A DNA stretch of 23,891 nt from Peptoniphilaceae bacterium AM52-5BH. Its GTDB lineage: Bacteria; Bacillota; Clostridia; Tissierellales; Peptoniphilaceae. The first letter of the stretch is position 1. Each line of letters opens with the position of its first letter. The DNA lies in the NCBI GenBank assembly GCA_027669155.1, contig JAQEDR010000029.1:1-23891 (forward strand). Reading direction: 5' to 3'. The notes beneath the pieces were generated by a model. It was not told where the DNA came from. It saw only the letters and a program-made list of their open reading frames with translations, and did no database searches. Made by a program: the position numbers and the translations under genes. Of this stretch, positions 15,178 through 22,805 are shown one piece after another.

Positions 15178-17046
15178 TTAGTCATTTTTCTTCATAAATC
15201 CGTAGATAAGTCCACCTACTACAGACCCAACTAGGACTGCTCCTAGGAAGAGGCCTGCTTGGCTTAGGCTTGACATAGCTGGCAATACGAAGATTCCTCC
15301 GTGTGGGGCTGGGGCTGATATGTTAAAGCCTCCTACGATTGCTCCTGCTATAGATGATCCTATAACACTTGCTGGGATTACCTTGCCTGGTTCTGCCGCT
15401 GCGAAAGGAATTGCTCCTTCTGTGATAAAGCTTAGTCCTAGGATGTAGTTTGTAATTGTAGTCTTCTTTTGATCTTCTGTAAATTTATCTTTGAAAAATG
15501 TTGTTGCTATTGCTATTGCAATTGCAATTGGTGGAACCATTCCTCCAACCATTACAGCTGCCATAAAGGTTCCTATTCCTGTATCTGTGAAGGCTCCGAT
15601 TGCGAAGGCGTAAGCTGCCTTGTTGATTGGACCACCCATGTCTAGGGCCATCATACCTGCAAGGATTGCTCCAAGCATTAGCATATTAGCTCCTGATAGG
15701 CTCATTAACCAGTTGTTAATGAAGGTATTGATTCCTGTAAATATTGGGTCTATGATAAAGTACATCAAGGCTCCAACTATTAGAAGACCAAATACTGGAT
15801 ATATTAGCATTGGCTTTAGGCCTTCGACTGATTTTGGAAGATTTCTGAAGGCTTTCTTTAGTAAATTAACTACATAACCTGCAAGGAAACCTCCGATTAG
15901 TCCACCGATAAAGCCTGCTCCACGGCTTGCCATAAGTCCTGCAACCATACCTGGCATTAGGGCTGGTCTATCTCCAATTGACATGGCAATAAAGCCTGCA
16001 AGGATTGGTATTAGGAAGCTAAAGGCATCCCCTCCAAGACCATTTAGGAAGGTGAAGGCAAGGGATTCATCTCCTGCGAATCTTTCTACTAGGAAGGAGA
16101 TTGCCATAAGGATTCCACCACCGATTACAAATGGTAGCATGTGGCTAATTCCATTCATTAGGTCGCCGTAAATCTTTTGCCAGAAACTTTGACCTTCGCT
16201 ATCGTCATCACTTCCCTTACTTGCTCCTTCTTCTGCAGTAAAGATTCTTCCTTCGCCCTTGATGGCCTTTTCGATTAGTTCATCGCTTTTTCTGATTCCG
16301 TCAGATACTGGTCTTTGGATAAGTCTTTTGCCATCGAACCTATTTGTCTCGACTTTCTTATCAGCTGTAATGATTATTGCATCAGCTTCTTCGATTTCCT
16401 TGGCTGTTAGTCTATTTTTTATTCCATCAGACCCATTTGTCTCGACCTTAATTGAAACTCCTGCCTTTTTGGCTGCCTTTTCTAGGGCTTCTTGGGCCAT
16501 GTAGGTGTGGGCTATACCGTTTGGGCAAGCTGTTACTGCTAGTAATTTGATATCGTCATTTGTAGTTTTTTCTACTACTGGGGCCTTCTTTTTCTCTGAG
16601 TATTTATCGATTACTCCGTAGACCTCTTCAACACTAGAGCATTTTTTAAGATCATCTATGAAGCCTTCTTTCATAATCATTTTTGAAAGCTCGGCTAGGG
16701 TTTCCACATGGAGGTTGTTTTCTCCAGCAGGTGCTCCTATAGCGAAAAATATTTCTGTCACCTCTCCGTCTAGGGCTTCGTAGTCAAGTCCTCCTACTTT
16801 TCTTGCAAATAAAACTGCAGGTTCTTTAACAGTTTCGTTTTTGGTGTGAGGGATGGCTACTGACTCGCCTAGGGCAGTTGATCCTTCTTCTTCTCTTGCT
16901 ATTAGGCCATTTTTGAAGTCTTCTTTGTCTTTTACATAGCCTTTTTCGAAAAACTTTGAGGCTATTTCTTCGATTGCACTTTTCTTATCATTTGCCTTAA
17001 GATCGAAAATCATCAGTTCAGGCTTGAGTAAATCTCTAATTTCCAC
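15178..17046 (-). CDS. fruA: PTS fructose transporter subunit IIABC
   Basis: Membrane phosphotransferase of 622 residues that imports fructose as fructose 1-phosphate. Domain order: EIIA of the fructose/mannitol class (1-145) with phospho-acceptor H67 in V-A-I-P-H-T-K; a linker; EIIB (about 164-265) with the active cysteine near 174 in T-A-C-P-N-G-I-A-H-T-Y-M-A; and EIIC (about 290-618) with multiple helices, G-G-P-I-N-K-A-A-Y and A-P-H-G-G-I-F. All three domains are complete and the length is typical for IIABC fusions. The start is GTG at 17046, overlapping fruK by 11 bases; GGAGG lies 9 bases upstream within fruK. Last gene of the fruR-fruK-fruA operon, followed by a strong terminator. Confidence 0.94.
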   Translation of the reverse strand: MEIRDLLKPELMIFDLKANDKKSAIEEIASKFFEKGYVKDKEDFKNGLIAREEEGSTALGESVAIPHTKNETVKEPAVLFARKVGGLDYEALDGEVTEIFFAIGAPAGENNLHVETLAELSKMIMKEGFIDDLKKCSSVEEVYGVIDKYSEKKKAPVVEKTTNDDIKLLAVTACPNGIAHTYMAQEALEKAAKKAGVSIKVETNGSDGIKNRLTAKEIEEADAIIITADKKVETNRFDGKRLIQRPVSDGIRKSDELIEKAIKGEGRIFTAEEGASKGSDDDSEGQSFWQKIYGDLMNGISHMLPFVIGGGILMAISFLVERFAGDESLAFTFLNGLGGDAFSFLIPILAGFIAMSIGDRPALMPGMVAGLMASRGAGFIGGLIGGFLAGYVVNLLKKAFRNLPKSVEGLKPMLIYPVFGLLIVGALMYFIIDPIFTGINTFINNWLMSLSGANMLMLGAILAGMMALDMGGPINKAAYAFAIGAFTDTGIGTFMAAVMVGGMVPPIAIAIAIATTFFKDKFTEDQKKTTITNYILGLSFITEGAIPFAAAEPGKVIPASVIGSSIAGAIVGGFNISAPAPHGGIFVLPAMSSLSQAGLFLGAVLVGSVVGGLIYGFMKKND

Positions 17047-17944
17047 TTTCCTTTACCTCCACTTTTTCTAAAATCTCATCAATTTTTTCCTTACTTCCTA
17101 TATCAGGGCTAAAGGCTGTCGCTGTTCCTGAAGCAACCGCAAGCTTGTAGGCATCCTTCTTAGATAGGTCATGGCTTAGGCCATATACAAAGCCTGCCAC
17201 CATGGAATCCCCCGCTCCAACGGAGTTTACAAGCTTTCCTGTAATTGGGCCCACCTTAAGGACCCTATCCTTATCTACAAAGATAGATCCATCCCCTCCT
17301 AGAGATACGATTACATTTTCTGCCCCAAGTTCGATTAGCTTCTTAGCGTAAGAGATTATTTCTTCATCTGTTTCTATCTCAGTTTCAAAAATCCTTCCAA
17401 GCTCTTCTTTGTTTGGTTTTACAAGAACTGGCTTATATTTTAGATAATCTAGGACTTCCTTGTTTGCTATGTCTATAGTAAACTTACAAGAAACCCTTCC
17501 TATTACTTCCTTATAGAAGTCCTTGTCAAGAGATTTTGGTAAGGATCCTGAGATTACTAGAAGATCATCTTCTTTAACCTCCGTGAGACTTTCAAAAAAC
17601 TTCTCTACTTCCGCCTCTTCTATCTGAGGGCCTTCGGCATTGATTTCTGTCTCGTCTTGGTATTTTAATTTGACATTGATCCTAGAATCTCCCTTAATTT
17701 CTGTAAAGTTTTCCTTAATGCCTAGCTTTCGAATCTCATTTTTTATGAAATCTCCCGTAAAGCCACCTAGAAAGCCAATATTTACCGGATCATCTCCCAG
17801 ATTCTTAAGTAGCTTTGAGACCATGATTCCCTTACCACCTGGATACATCTCACTAGCCTTGCTGCGAAGGGTCGCTCCATGGGTAAAGTCCTCTATCCTC
17901 ATTATATAATCTATTGATGGATTCGTTGTTAATGTATAAATCAT
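17036..17944 (-). CDS. fruK: 1-phosphofructokinase
   Basis: PfkB-family sugar kinase of 302 residues. It converts fructose 1-phosphate, the product of the adjacent PTS, to fructose 1,6-bisphosphate for glycolysis. Motifs: N-terminal T-L-T-T-N-P-S-I-D-Y, the PfkB signature G-G-K-G-I-M-V-S-K-L-L-K-N-L-G (36-50), the K-P-N-K-E-E-L segment and the ATP/catalytic G-A-G-D-S (243-247, with D246 as catalytic base). The start overlaps the end of fruR as ATGA, with GAGGAGG inside fruR, and its end overlaps fruA by 11 bases. Gene context makes fructose 1-phosphate a more likely substrate than tagatose 6-phosphate. Confidence 0.94.
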   Translation of the reverse strand: MIYTLTTNPSIDYIMRIEDFTHGATLRSKASEMYPGGKGIMVSKLLKNLGDDPVNIGFLGGFTGDFIKNEIRKLGIKENFTEIKGDSRINVKLKYQDETEINAEGPQIEEAEVEKFFESLTEVKEDDLLVISGSLPKSLDKDFYKEVIGRVSCKFTIDIANKEVLDYLKYKPVLVKPNKEELGRIFETEIETDEEIISYAKKLIELGAENVIVSLGGDGSIFVDKDRVLKVGPITGKLVNSVGAGDSMVAGFVYGLSHDLSKKDAYKLAVASGTATAFSPDIGSKEKIDEILEKVEVKESGN

Positions 17945-18630
17945 CTATCCTCCTCAATCAGTTCTACATCACTTTTTTTTATAATCTTTGCATGATATAT
18001 CTCTTGGTCTTTAGAAGAATCTGCCAGGATGTAGGCCTTGTTGGAAAGTTCAATCGCCTTTCTCTTTATAAGAGCCTCGTTAATATCAGCGGTATAGAAA
18101 TACTCATCATCAAAGCCATTTGCTCCGATAAAGGCTAGGTCGAAATTAAAATCACAAAGCTCATCCATGGCAATTACCCCAGTAGTGACCCTGGTTTTTG
18201 CCTTAAGCCTTCCTCCGATAATTATCGTATCGAAACCTTTCTCCATTAGTTTACTTACATGCATTAGTCCATTGGTGACAATCCTTATATCCTTAGCCTC
18301 TAAAAAGTCGATCATCATATTTGTCGTAGATCCCGCATCTAAGAAAACTAAGCTATTGTCAGGGACTAACTTTGCTGCCTTTCTTCCTATAGATTTTTTC
18401 TCTTCTAACATGCTTTGCTCATTATCAGTGAAACTTCTCTCATCTGTCTTTATATTTAATACAGCTCCCCCGTGGACCCTCCTTATCTTTCCATCCTCTT
18501 CCAAAATGTCGAGGTCGCGTCTTAGGGTTGACTCACTGACATGTAGCTTCTTAGTTAAATATCTGTTGGATATCTTCTTTTCCTTAAAAAGCACATCCAA
18601 TATCATATCGAGTCTTTCTTCTACTATCAT
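17941..18630 (-). CDS. fruR: DeoR-family transcriptional regulator of the fructose operon
   Basis: DeoR/GlpR-type regulator of 229 residues: N-terminal helix-turn-helix (about 5-57, ending K-I-R-R-V-H-G-G-A) and a C-terminal sugar-phosphate sensor domain (about 75-225, with D-A-G-S-T-T and the I-G-A-N-G segment). In relatives fructose 1-phosphate relieves repression; here that is inference from context. The N-terminus M-I-V-E-E-R-L-D-M-I-L matches the start of family members, so the ATG at 18630 is right, yet no ribosome binding site precedes it. Instead an extended -10 box ends six bases before it, which predicts a leaderless mRNA. First gene of the operon, overlapping fruK by four bases. 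Confidence 0.93.
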   Translation of the reverse strand: MIVEERLDMILDVLFKEKKISNRYLTKKLHVSESTLRRDLDILEEDGKIRRVHGGAVLNIKTDERSFTDNEQSMLEEKKSIGRKAAKLVPDNSLVFLDAGSTTNMMIDFLEAKDIRIVTNGLMHVSKLMEKGFDTIIIGGRLKAKTRVTTGVIAMDELCDFNFDLAFIGANGFDDEYFYTADINEALIKRKAIELSNKAYILADSSKDQEIYHAKIIKKSDVELIEEDR

Positions 18631-18636
18631 GATAAT

Positions 18637-18665
18637 ATTATAACATCATTTTCCTTCAAATTCAA
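18637..18665 (-). promoter_or_regulatory. Promoter of the fructose operon with start at the fruR ATG
   Basis: On the minus strand TTGAAT (18660-18665), a 17-base spacer ending in an extended TG-T, and TATAAT (18637-18642). Six bases follow before the A of the fruR ATG at 18630, the normal distance from -10 to the transcription start. Confidence 0.75.
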
Positions 18666-18705
18666 TCATATTCATTCAGAATCCTTCTATCTTATTTGAA
18701 TTTGA
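18656..18705. repeat. Inverted repeat spanning the fruR/xpt divergent promoters (candidate operator)
   Basis: TCAAATTCAA (18656-18665) and its perfect reverse complement TTGAATTTGA (18696-18705) are 30 bases apart, with a further TTCATTCA element between. The left arm covers the fruR -35 box and the right arm covers most of the -35 of the xpt promoter. This is a plausible FruR binding region; binding itself is inferred. Confidence 0.5.
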
Positions 18706-18729
18706 CTAATTTCTTAAAAACATTATAAT
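18702..18729 (+). promoter_or_regulatory. Promoter of the xanthine phosphoribosyltransferase gene
   Basis: TTGACT (18702-18707) and a perfect TATAAT (18724-18729) are separated by 16 bases. The predicted start is near 18736, giving a leader of about 30 nt that cannot contain a purine riboswitch. Confidence 0.7.
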
Positions 18730-18765
18730 TAATAAAAGCGTATAAATTCTACATAAGGAGTGAAC

Positions 18766-19344
18766 ATGAAAGAACTTGAAGAAAAAATATTAGAAGAAGG
18801 AATCGTTATTGGACCAAATATCCTAAAGGTAGACTCCTTCCTCAACCAACAAATAGACTGTAAGCTTATCCAACAAATGGGCAAGGAATTTGCTGAGCAT
18901 TTCAAAGATCAAAAGATAGATAAGGTTCTAACAGTAGAATCATCAGGTATAGCCCCAGCCCTTGCTACAGCCCTAGAGCTTGGAGTAAAATGTGTATTCG
19001 CAAGAAAACAACAATCCCTTACAACCGGAGATGATGTTTATCATTCAAGCGTATACTCCTTCACTAAACAGGTAACAAATGAGCTTATAGTTTCCAAAAA
19101 CTTCATCAAAGAAGACGAAAACGTCCTAATGATAGATGACTTTTTGGCAAATGGTCAAGCAGCCAAGGGCATGGTTGCTCTAGTAAGACAAGCAGGCGCC
19201 AACCCAGTAGGCTTTGGTATAGTAATAGAAAAGTCCTTCTCTGAAGGTCGTAGCGTAATAGAAGATGAAATGGGACTAGAAGTATACTCTCTAGCGAGAA
19301 TTGCAAAACTAGAAGATGGCAAGATTACTTTTGTTGAAGAATAG
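18766..19344 (+). CDS. xpt: Xanthine phosphoribosyltransferase
   Basis: Cytosolic type I phosphoribosyltransferase of 192 residues, the standard length of Xpt. It joins xanthine to PRPP to give XMP for purine salvage. The N-terminus K-E-L-E-E-K-I-L-E-E-G and the I-D-x-K-L-I-Q-Q-M-G region are typical; the T-V-E-S-S-G-I-A-P segment (56-64), A-R-K-Q-Q-S-L and the PRPP loop V-L-M-I-D-D-F-L-A-N-G (120-130) are intact. I chose the ATG at 18766, which has AAGGAG five bases upstream; an in-frame GTG at 18760 overlaps that site. The gene diverges from the fructose operon and is monocistronic. The purine permease that would best partner it is 12 kb away in this window, and both lack a purine riboswitch. 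Confidence 0.93.
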   Translation: MKELEEKILEEGIVIGPNILKVDSFLNQQIDCKLIQQMGKEFAEHFKDQKIDKVLTVESSGIAPALATALELGVKCVFARKQQSLTTGDDVYHSSVYSFTKQVTNELIVSKNFIKEDENVLMIDDFLANGQAAKGMVALVRQAGANPVGFGIVIEKSFSEGRSVIEDEMGLEVYSLARIAKLEDGKITFVEE

Positions 19345-19357
19345 AATAAACTAAAAT

Positions 19358-19378
19358 AGGAGCCATGAGCTCCTTTTT
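19358..19378 (+). terminator. Terminator between xpt and cutC, probably bidirectional
   Basis: AGGAGC (19358-19363) pairs with GCTCCT (19369-19374) across CATGA and is followed by five T on the plus strand. On the minus strand the same stem is followed by a T-rich ATTTTAGTTT, so it may also end the convergent CutC-family gene, which has no other clear terminator. Confidence 0.75.
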
Positions 19379-19423
19379 AATTTAAATTATTTTATCTTTA
19401 AACCCTCATTACATCGCCTAATT

Positions 19424-20143
19424 TTAAGATAATTTCTCAATTGTTTCTTTGGCTTTTTCTATAAGATCCCTATCACTAAAGCTTATATCTTGATAGAGCG
19501 CCTCTCCTTTAAGATAGACCATCTCTGTTTTTCTTTTGTTTTTAGCCGACATATGGAAGTTTTCGATTCCACTTTTCCTATAGATTTCTTTGATATTTGA
19601 ATAGTTTACTCCAGATCCTGCCATAATTTCGATCCTGTCCTTGTATTTGTGATTAATCCTTGATAAAAGCTCAATTCCTTCTATAGCTGTGGGGCTTTTC
19701 CCTGAAGTAAGGATTCTCTTAATTCCAATTTCTATCAAATAATCTATCATTTCTTCCCCATCCTTGGAGTAATCAAAGGCCCTGTGAAATATAGCTTCCT
19801 TTGGCCTAGAAAGCTCGACCAACTCTTTTGTCCTATCTAGATCAATCCTTCCATCCTTTTTGAGAAGTCCAAAAACAAAGCCATCTATATCGAAGTCCTT
19901 GTAGATTCTTATCTCTTCTTTCATCATCTCAAATTCCTCATCATTGTAGGAAAAATCGTAGGGCCTTGGTCTAATCATGACAACCTTCTCTATATCTTTA
20001 TCTCTTGAAATCTTACGAACGAGTCCTACAGAGGGACTTATCCCATCAAGATCTAGGGCAGAGCATATTTCAACTCGATTAGCACAAGCTTCTTTCGCAT
20101 TTATAAAAGATTCGTAGGAATCTATACATATTTCAAGCTTCAC
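19424..20143 (-). CDS. cutC: CutC family protein (copper homeostasis protein CutC)
   Basis: Cytosolic TIM-barrel protein of 239 residues belonging to the CutC family. Recognisable segments are E-I-C-I-D-S at the start, the N-R-V-E-I-C-S-A-L repeat-like strand, V-V-M-I-R-P-R near 54-60, the A-I-F-H-R-A-F-D motif (about 117-124), R-I-L-T-S-G-K and I-M-A-G-S-G-V-N. The family is linked to copper tolerance in some bacteria, but the biochemical role is unsettled, so the name should be read as family membership. The start is GTG at 20141-20143 with AAAGGA six bases before. The 13-base palindrome ACTTTTGAAAAGT (20166-20178) lies just upstream and could be a regulatory site. The gene is separated from the flavin reductase gene behind it by a terminator. 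Confidence 0.85.
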   Translation of the reverse strand: MKLEICIDSYESFINAKEACANRVEICSALDLDGISPSVGLVRKISRDKDIEKVVMIRPRPYDFSYNDEEFEMMKEEIRIYKDFDIDGFVFGLLKKDGRIDLDRTKELVELSRPKEAIFHRAFDYSKDGEEMIDYLIEIGIKRILTSGKSPTAIEGIELLSRINHKYKDRIEIMAGSGVNYSNIKEIYRKSGIENFHMSAKNKRKTEMVYLKGEALYQDISFSDRDLIEKAKETIEKLS

Positions 20144-20217
20144 ACTTTATCCTTTCTTTATCTTAACTTTTGAAAAGTCCATTTAACTTTCCATCTTAAT
20201 CTTTACCCAAAGAAAGC

Positions 20218-20247
20218 AAAAAAAAGAAGCCAGATTCCTCTGACTCC
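20218..20247 (-). terminator. Terminator of the flavin reductase lipoprotein gene
   Basis: On the minus strand GGAGTCAGA and TCTGGCTTC form nine pairs (with G-U wobbles) around a 4-base loop, followed by eight T (20218-20225). It starts 12 bases after the stop codon. Confidence 0.88.
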
Positions 20248-20258
20248 TTAACTATTTA

Positions 20259-22049
20259 TTATTTTCCAGCGTGTTTTGCTGCATTTTCTCCTGCTATTCT
20301 ACCGTAAACTGTGATGTCGGCCATAGCTACAGAACCAAGTCTGTTTTTGCCGTGGATTCCACCTGTTACTTCTCCTGCTGCGTAAAGTCCTTCGATTGTT
20401 TCACCATCTTTTGTTTGAACTTCTGCATCAGTATTGATTACTAGACCACCCATTGTGTGGTGAACTGCTGGAGCAGCCTTTAGCATGTAGTAAGGACCTT
20501 CATCGATTGTCCAACCTAACATTCTTAGGTTAAATTCTGGGTCTTCTTCCTTCTTAGAGTTTTCGTTGAAGGTATTTACTGTTTCTACTAGGGCTTCTTT
20601 GTCGATACCAAAGTGGTCTGCAAGCTCTTCGATTGTGTCAGCCTTATACATTAGCCCTCTGTCGAATAGGCTCTTAGCTTCTTCTGGGTTAGATTTCATT
20701 GTACCAGTTTTTTCGTTTGATTTTTCATCCCAGATTAGGTAACCAACATAATCTGTTTGATCTTTGATAGCCATTGAGATTGCACGTCTTGTGTCAAGCT
20801 CTTCTACGAATCTCTTACCTTCTTTGTTTACTAGAAGTGCTCCACCTACAAGTCTTGTGTCTCCACAGTAAAGTAGTTTTCCTGTTTCAACGTCACATAC
20901 TGGGTAAAGTTGGATCTTGTCCATATCTACAGTATCTGCACCAAGGGCTTGTGCCATTACGATACCATCTCCTGTTGCTCCTGGAGAGTTAGTTGATAGG
21001 ACGTGTTCATCAACTTCCTTATCATTTTCGTAGCACATTTCAGCATTGGCACCGAATCCACCTGTAGCAAGAACTACTGACTTAGCGTTGATTTCGTAGT
21101 TTTTGTCGCTTCCTTCTGCCCTAACTCCACAAACAACTCCGTCTTTTGTAAGGATTTCCTTAACATCTGTGTTTGTCATTAGGTCGATTCCAAGCTCTTC
21201 TGCCTTTGCCTTATATTTAGAGATTAATTCATTTCCAGTGTGGTTTTTAGGAATGTAAGATCTTTTAACTGAGTGTCCACCGAAGAACATCAAGCTATCT
21301 AGCCATTCTACTCCGATGTCATCTCTTAGCCAGTGGGCACCATCTGTTGCCTTGTCAGCTAATACTTCGATTAACTCCTTGTTTCCGCCTGCTTCTTCAA
21401 CGTCTTTAGCGAATAGTTCTTTACTATCTTCGATTCCTTCTTTTTCTTGAAGTTCGTTAGCTGGAGCTGCGTATTCTCCACCAGAAATTAGGGTATTACC
21501 ACCAACTTGGCCAAGTTTTTCAAGAAGTAGTACATTAGCACCTGCTTCTTTGGCAGTTACTGCAGCAGCAAATCCTGCTCCACCACCACCAACAACTACT
21601 ACATCATAATCCTTAGTTTCTGTTTCCTTGTTAGCTTCGTCACTTTCCTTTTCATAAAGCTTAAGGTCGCGACCACTTTCTTCAATGGCAGCCTTTACTG
21701 CTTCGATTAGGGCAGTTGATGTAACTGTAGCTCCTGAAACTGTATCTACATTTATAGATTGCTTATCTACAATCTCACTAACGATCTTGTCAGCTGCTTC
21801 GTCTCCTAGACCTTCTGTTTCCTTATGTACTAGATCAATTGAAGCTATCTTATCTCCCTCAAAATTAACTGTAGCTTCTATGTCTCCGTTGTGTCCTGCT
21901 TCTGTCGCCTTAAAGCTTTCTGCCTTAGCAGTTTCTTCCTTAGAAGTTTCTTCCTTAGCTCCATCCTTATTATCAGCTGTGTTATTGCCACATGCAGTAA
22001 AAAGCATAGCTGCTGATAAAAGAATTGGCAAAATTTTATTCTTCTTCAT
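20259..22049 (-). CDS. FMN-binding, FAD-dependent fumarate-reductase-like lipoprotein (flavocytochrome c family)
   Basis: Lipid-anchored extracytoplasmic flavoprotein of 596 residues. The N-terminus is a lipoprotein signal (lipobox L-F-T-A-C, Cys20), followed by a low-complexity linker with E-E-T-S-K/E-E-T-A-K repeats. An FMN-binding domain (about 45-125) has the flavinylation motif D-T-V-S-G-A-T with T108 as expected covalent FMN site for ApbE. The FAD domain begins with G-G-G-G-A-G (154-159). Fumarate-reductase-like catalytic positions are visible: R421 in L-D-T-R-R, H530/H531 in V-H-H-T-M-G-G and R570 in H-G-K-N-R-L-G. Such proteins reduce fumarate, urocanate or related alkenes using electrons from membrane flavin or quinone carriers. 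Start chosen at 22049 with GGGAGG; an upstream in-frame start would spoil the signal peptide. Confidence 0.9.
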   Translation of the reverse strand: MKKNKILPILLSAAMLFTACGNNTADNKDGAKEETSKEETAKAESFKATEAGHNGDIEATVNFEGDKIASIDLVHKETEGLGDEAADKIVSEIVDKQSINVDTVSGATVTSTALIEAVKAAIEESGRDLKLYEKESDEANKETETKDYDVVVVGGGGAGFAAAVTAKEAGANVLLLEKLGQVGGNTLISGGEYAAPANELQEKEGIEDSKELFAKDVEEAGGNKELIEVLADKATDGAHWLRDDIGVEWLDSLMFFGGHSVKRSYIPKNHTGNELISKYKAKAEELGIDLMTNTDVKEILTKDGVVCGVRAEGSDKNYEINAKSVVLATGGFGANAEMCYENDKEVDEHVLSTNSPGATGDGIVMAQALGADTVDMDKIQLYPVCDVETGKLLYCGDTRLVGGALLVNKEGKRFVEELDTRRAISMAIKDQTDYVGYLIWDEKSNEKTGTMKSNPEEAKSLFDRGLMYKADTIEELADHFGIDKEALVETVNTFNENSKKEEDPEFNLRMLGWTIDEGPYYMLKAAPAVHHTMGGLVINTDAEVQTKDGETIEGLYAAGEVTGGIHGKNRLGSVAMADITVYGRIAGENAAKHAGK

Positions 22050-22078
22050 ATATCCTCCCTTTTTAATACTGCTTATAA

Positions 22079-22107
22079 ATAATAACAAATTATGATAATG
22101 TTTGCAA
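22079..22107 (-). promoter_or_regulatory. Promoter of the flavin reductase gene
   Basis: On the minus strand TTGCAA (22102-22107) and TATTAT (22079-22084) are 17 bases apart, with an extended TG-T before the -10. The predicted start is near 22072, about 23 bases before the ATG. Confidence 0.65.
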
Positions 22108-22222
22108 GTACTTGAAATAGTGGGTTAAAGTGATTTTTATAAATACTTATGCTTTATATCAAATATTCAGTAAAAAGTAGATTTTAATAGAATTTGGTGA
22201 ATAATTATTATTAGAAAAATAA

Positions 22223-22253
22223 TATAATTTTTGATAGAAAACAAGATCTTGTT
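22223..22253 (+). promoter_or_regulatory. Possible -10 box and palindromic operator before the sigma factor gene
   Basis: A perfect TATAAT (22223-22228) lies in an extremely AT-rich stretch without a good -35. Twelve bases on, the perfect 14-base palindrome AACAAGATCTTGTT (22240-22253) sits between the -10 and the ribosome site, in the usual position of a repressor operator or transcript-start element. It is the most GC-containing element in that leader. Confidence 0.4.
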
Positions 22254-22280
22254 ACGAATATATAGGTGAAGGAGGATAAG

Positions 22281-22805
22281 ATGCGTGAAGAAAAAATAAT
22301 AAAGGGCATGAAAAAAAGAAATGAAAAAGCCTTAACGATTTTTATCGACACCTATGGCCCAGTTATGAAAGCATCTATTTATAAGGTATTAACCTTTAAC
22401 GAAAATATAAGGATGGAAGTCCTAAATGACAGCATCCTTGCAGTTTGGGATAATATAGATTCCTTTGATCCTAAAAGATCAAGCTTTAAAAACTGGTGTG
22501 CAGGTGTAGCAAGATATAAGGCTATAGATGCCCTTAGAAAAGAAATCAGGCACAAAAGTGTGGATTTCGATGAAGTAGAAAACTATTTAGAAGACGAGGA
22601 TGAGATTTACTTAGACGAGACAGATGAGATTCTAAAGGTCCTAGACGAAAAGGACCGAGAAATTTTTAGGAAATTATTTATAGAAGGCTACTCCTACGAC
22701 GACCTAGCCAAAATCTACGACATATCAAAGGCTGGGCTCTATAACAGAGTATCCCGAGGCAAGAAAAAAATTAGAAAGGAAATTCGAGATGAAAAATGTT
22801 TATGA
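22281..22805 (+). CDS. Sigma-70 family RNA polymerase sigma factor (ECF-like)
   Basis: Protein of 174 residues with only regions 2 and 4, the layout of ECF-type sigma factors. Region 2 spans about 20-90, including the core-binding/-10 segment D-S-I-L-A-V-W-D-N-I-D-S-F-D and F-K-N-W-C-A-G-V-A-R-Y-K-A-I-D. A very acidic linker follows (about 96-118). Region 4 (about 120-168) has L-D-E-K-D-R-E-I-F-R-K-L-F-I-E-G-Y-S-Y-D-D-L-A and a helix-turn-helix ending in G-K-K-K-I-R-K. The ATG at 22281 has AAGGAGG five bases upstream; an in-frame GTG at 22266 lies before that site. The 3' end overlaps the next gene by 17 bases, consistent with a sigma/anti-sigma pair. Its target promoters are unknown. Confidence 0.9.
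   Translation: MREEKIIKGMKKRNEKALTIFIDTYGPVMKASIYKVLTFNENIRMEVLNDSILAVWDNIDSFDPKRSSFKNWCAGVARYKAIDALRKEIRHKSVDFDEVENYLEDEDEIYLDETDEILKVLDEKDREIFRKLFIEGYSYDDLAKIYDISKAGLYNRVSRGKKKIRKEIRDEKCL

Noticed and set aside
20166..20178. ACTTTTGAAAAGT palindrome before cutC as a copper-responsive operator
   Set aside because: The symmetry is real, but it consists of short A/T runs in AT-rich DNA and does not match a copper-box consensus that I know. It is only mentioned in the gene entry.
22050..22088. Upstream start adding 13 residues to the flavin reductase lipoprotein
   Set aside because: It would put a non-signal stretch before M-K-K-N-K and it includes the GGGAGG ribosome site of the better ATG at 22049.
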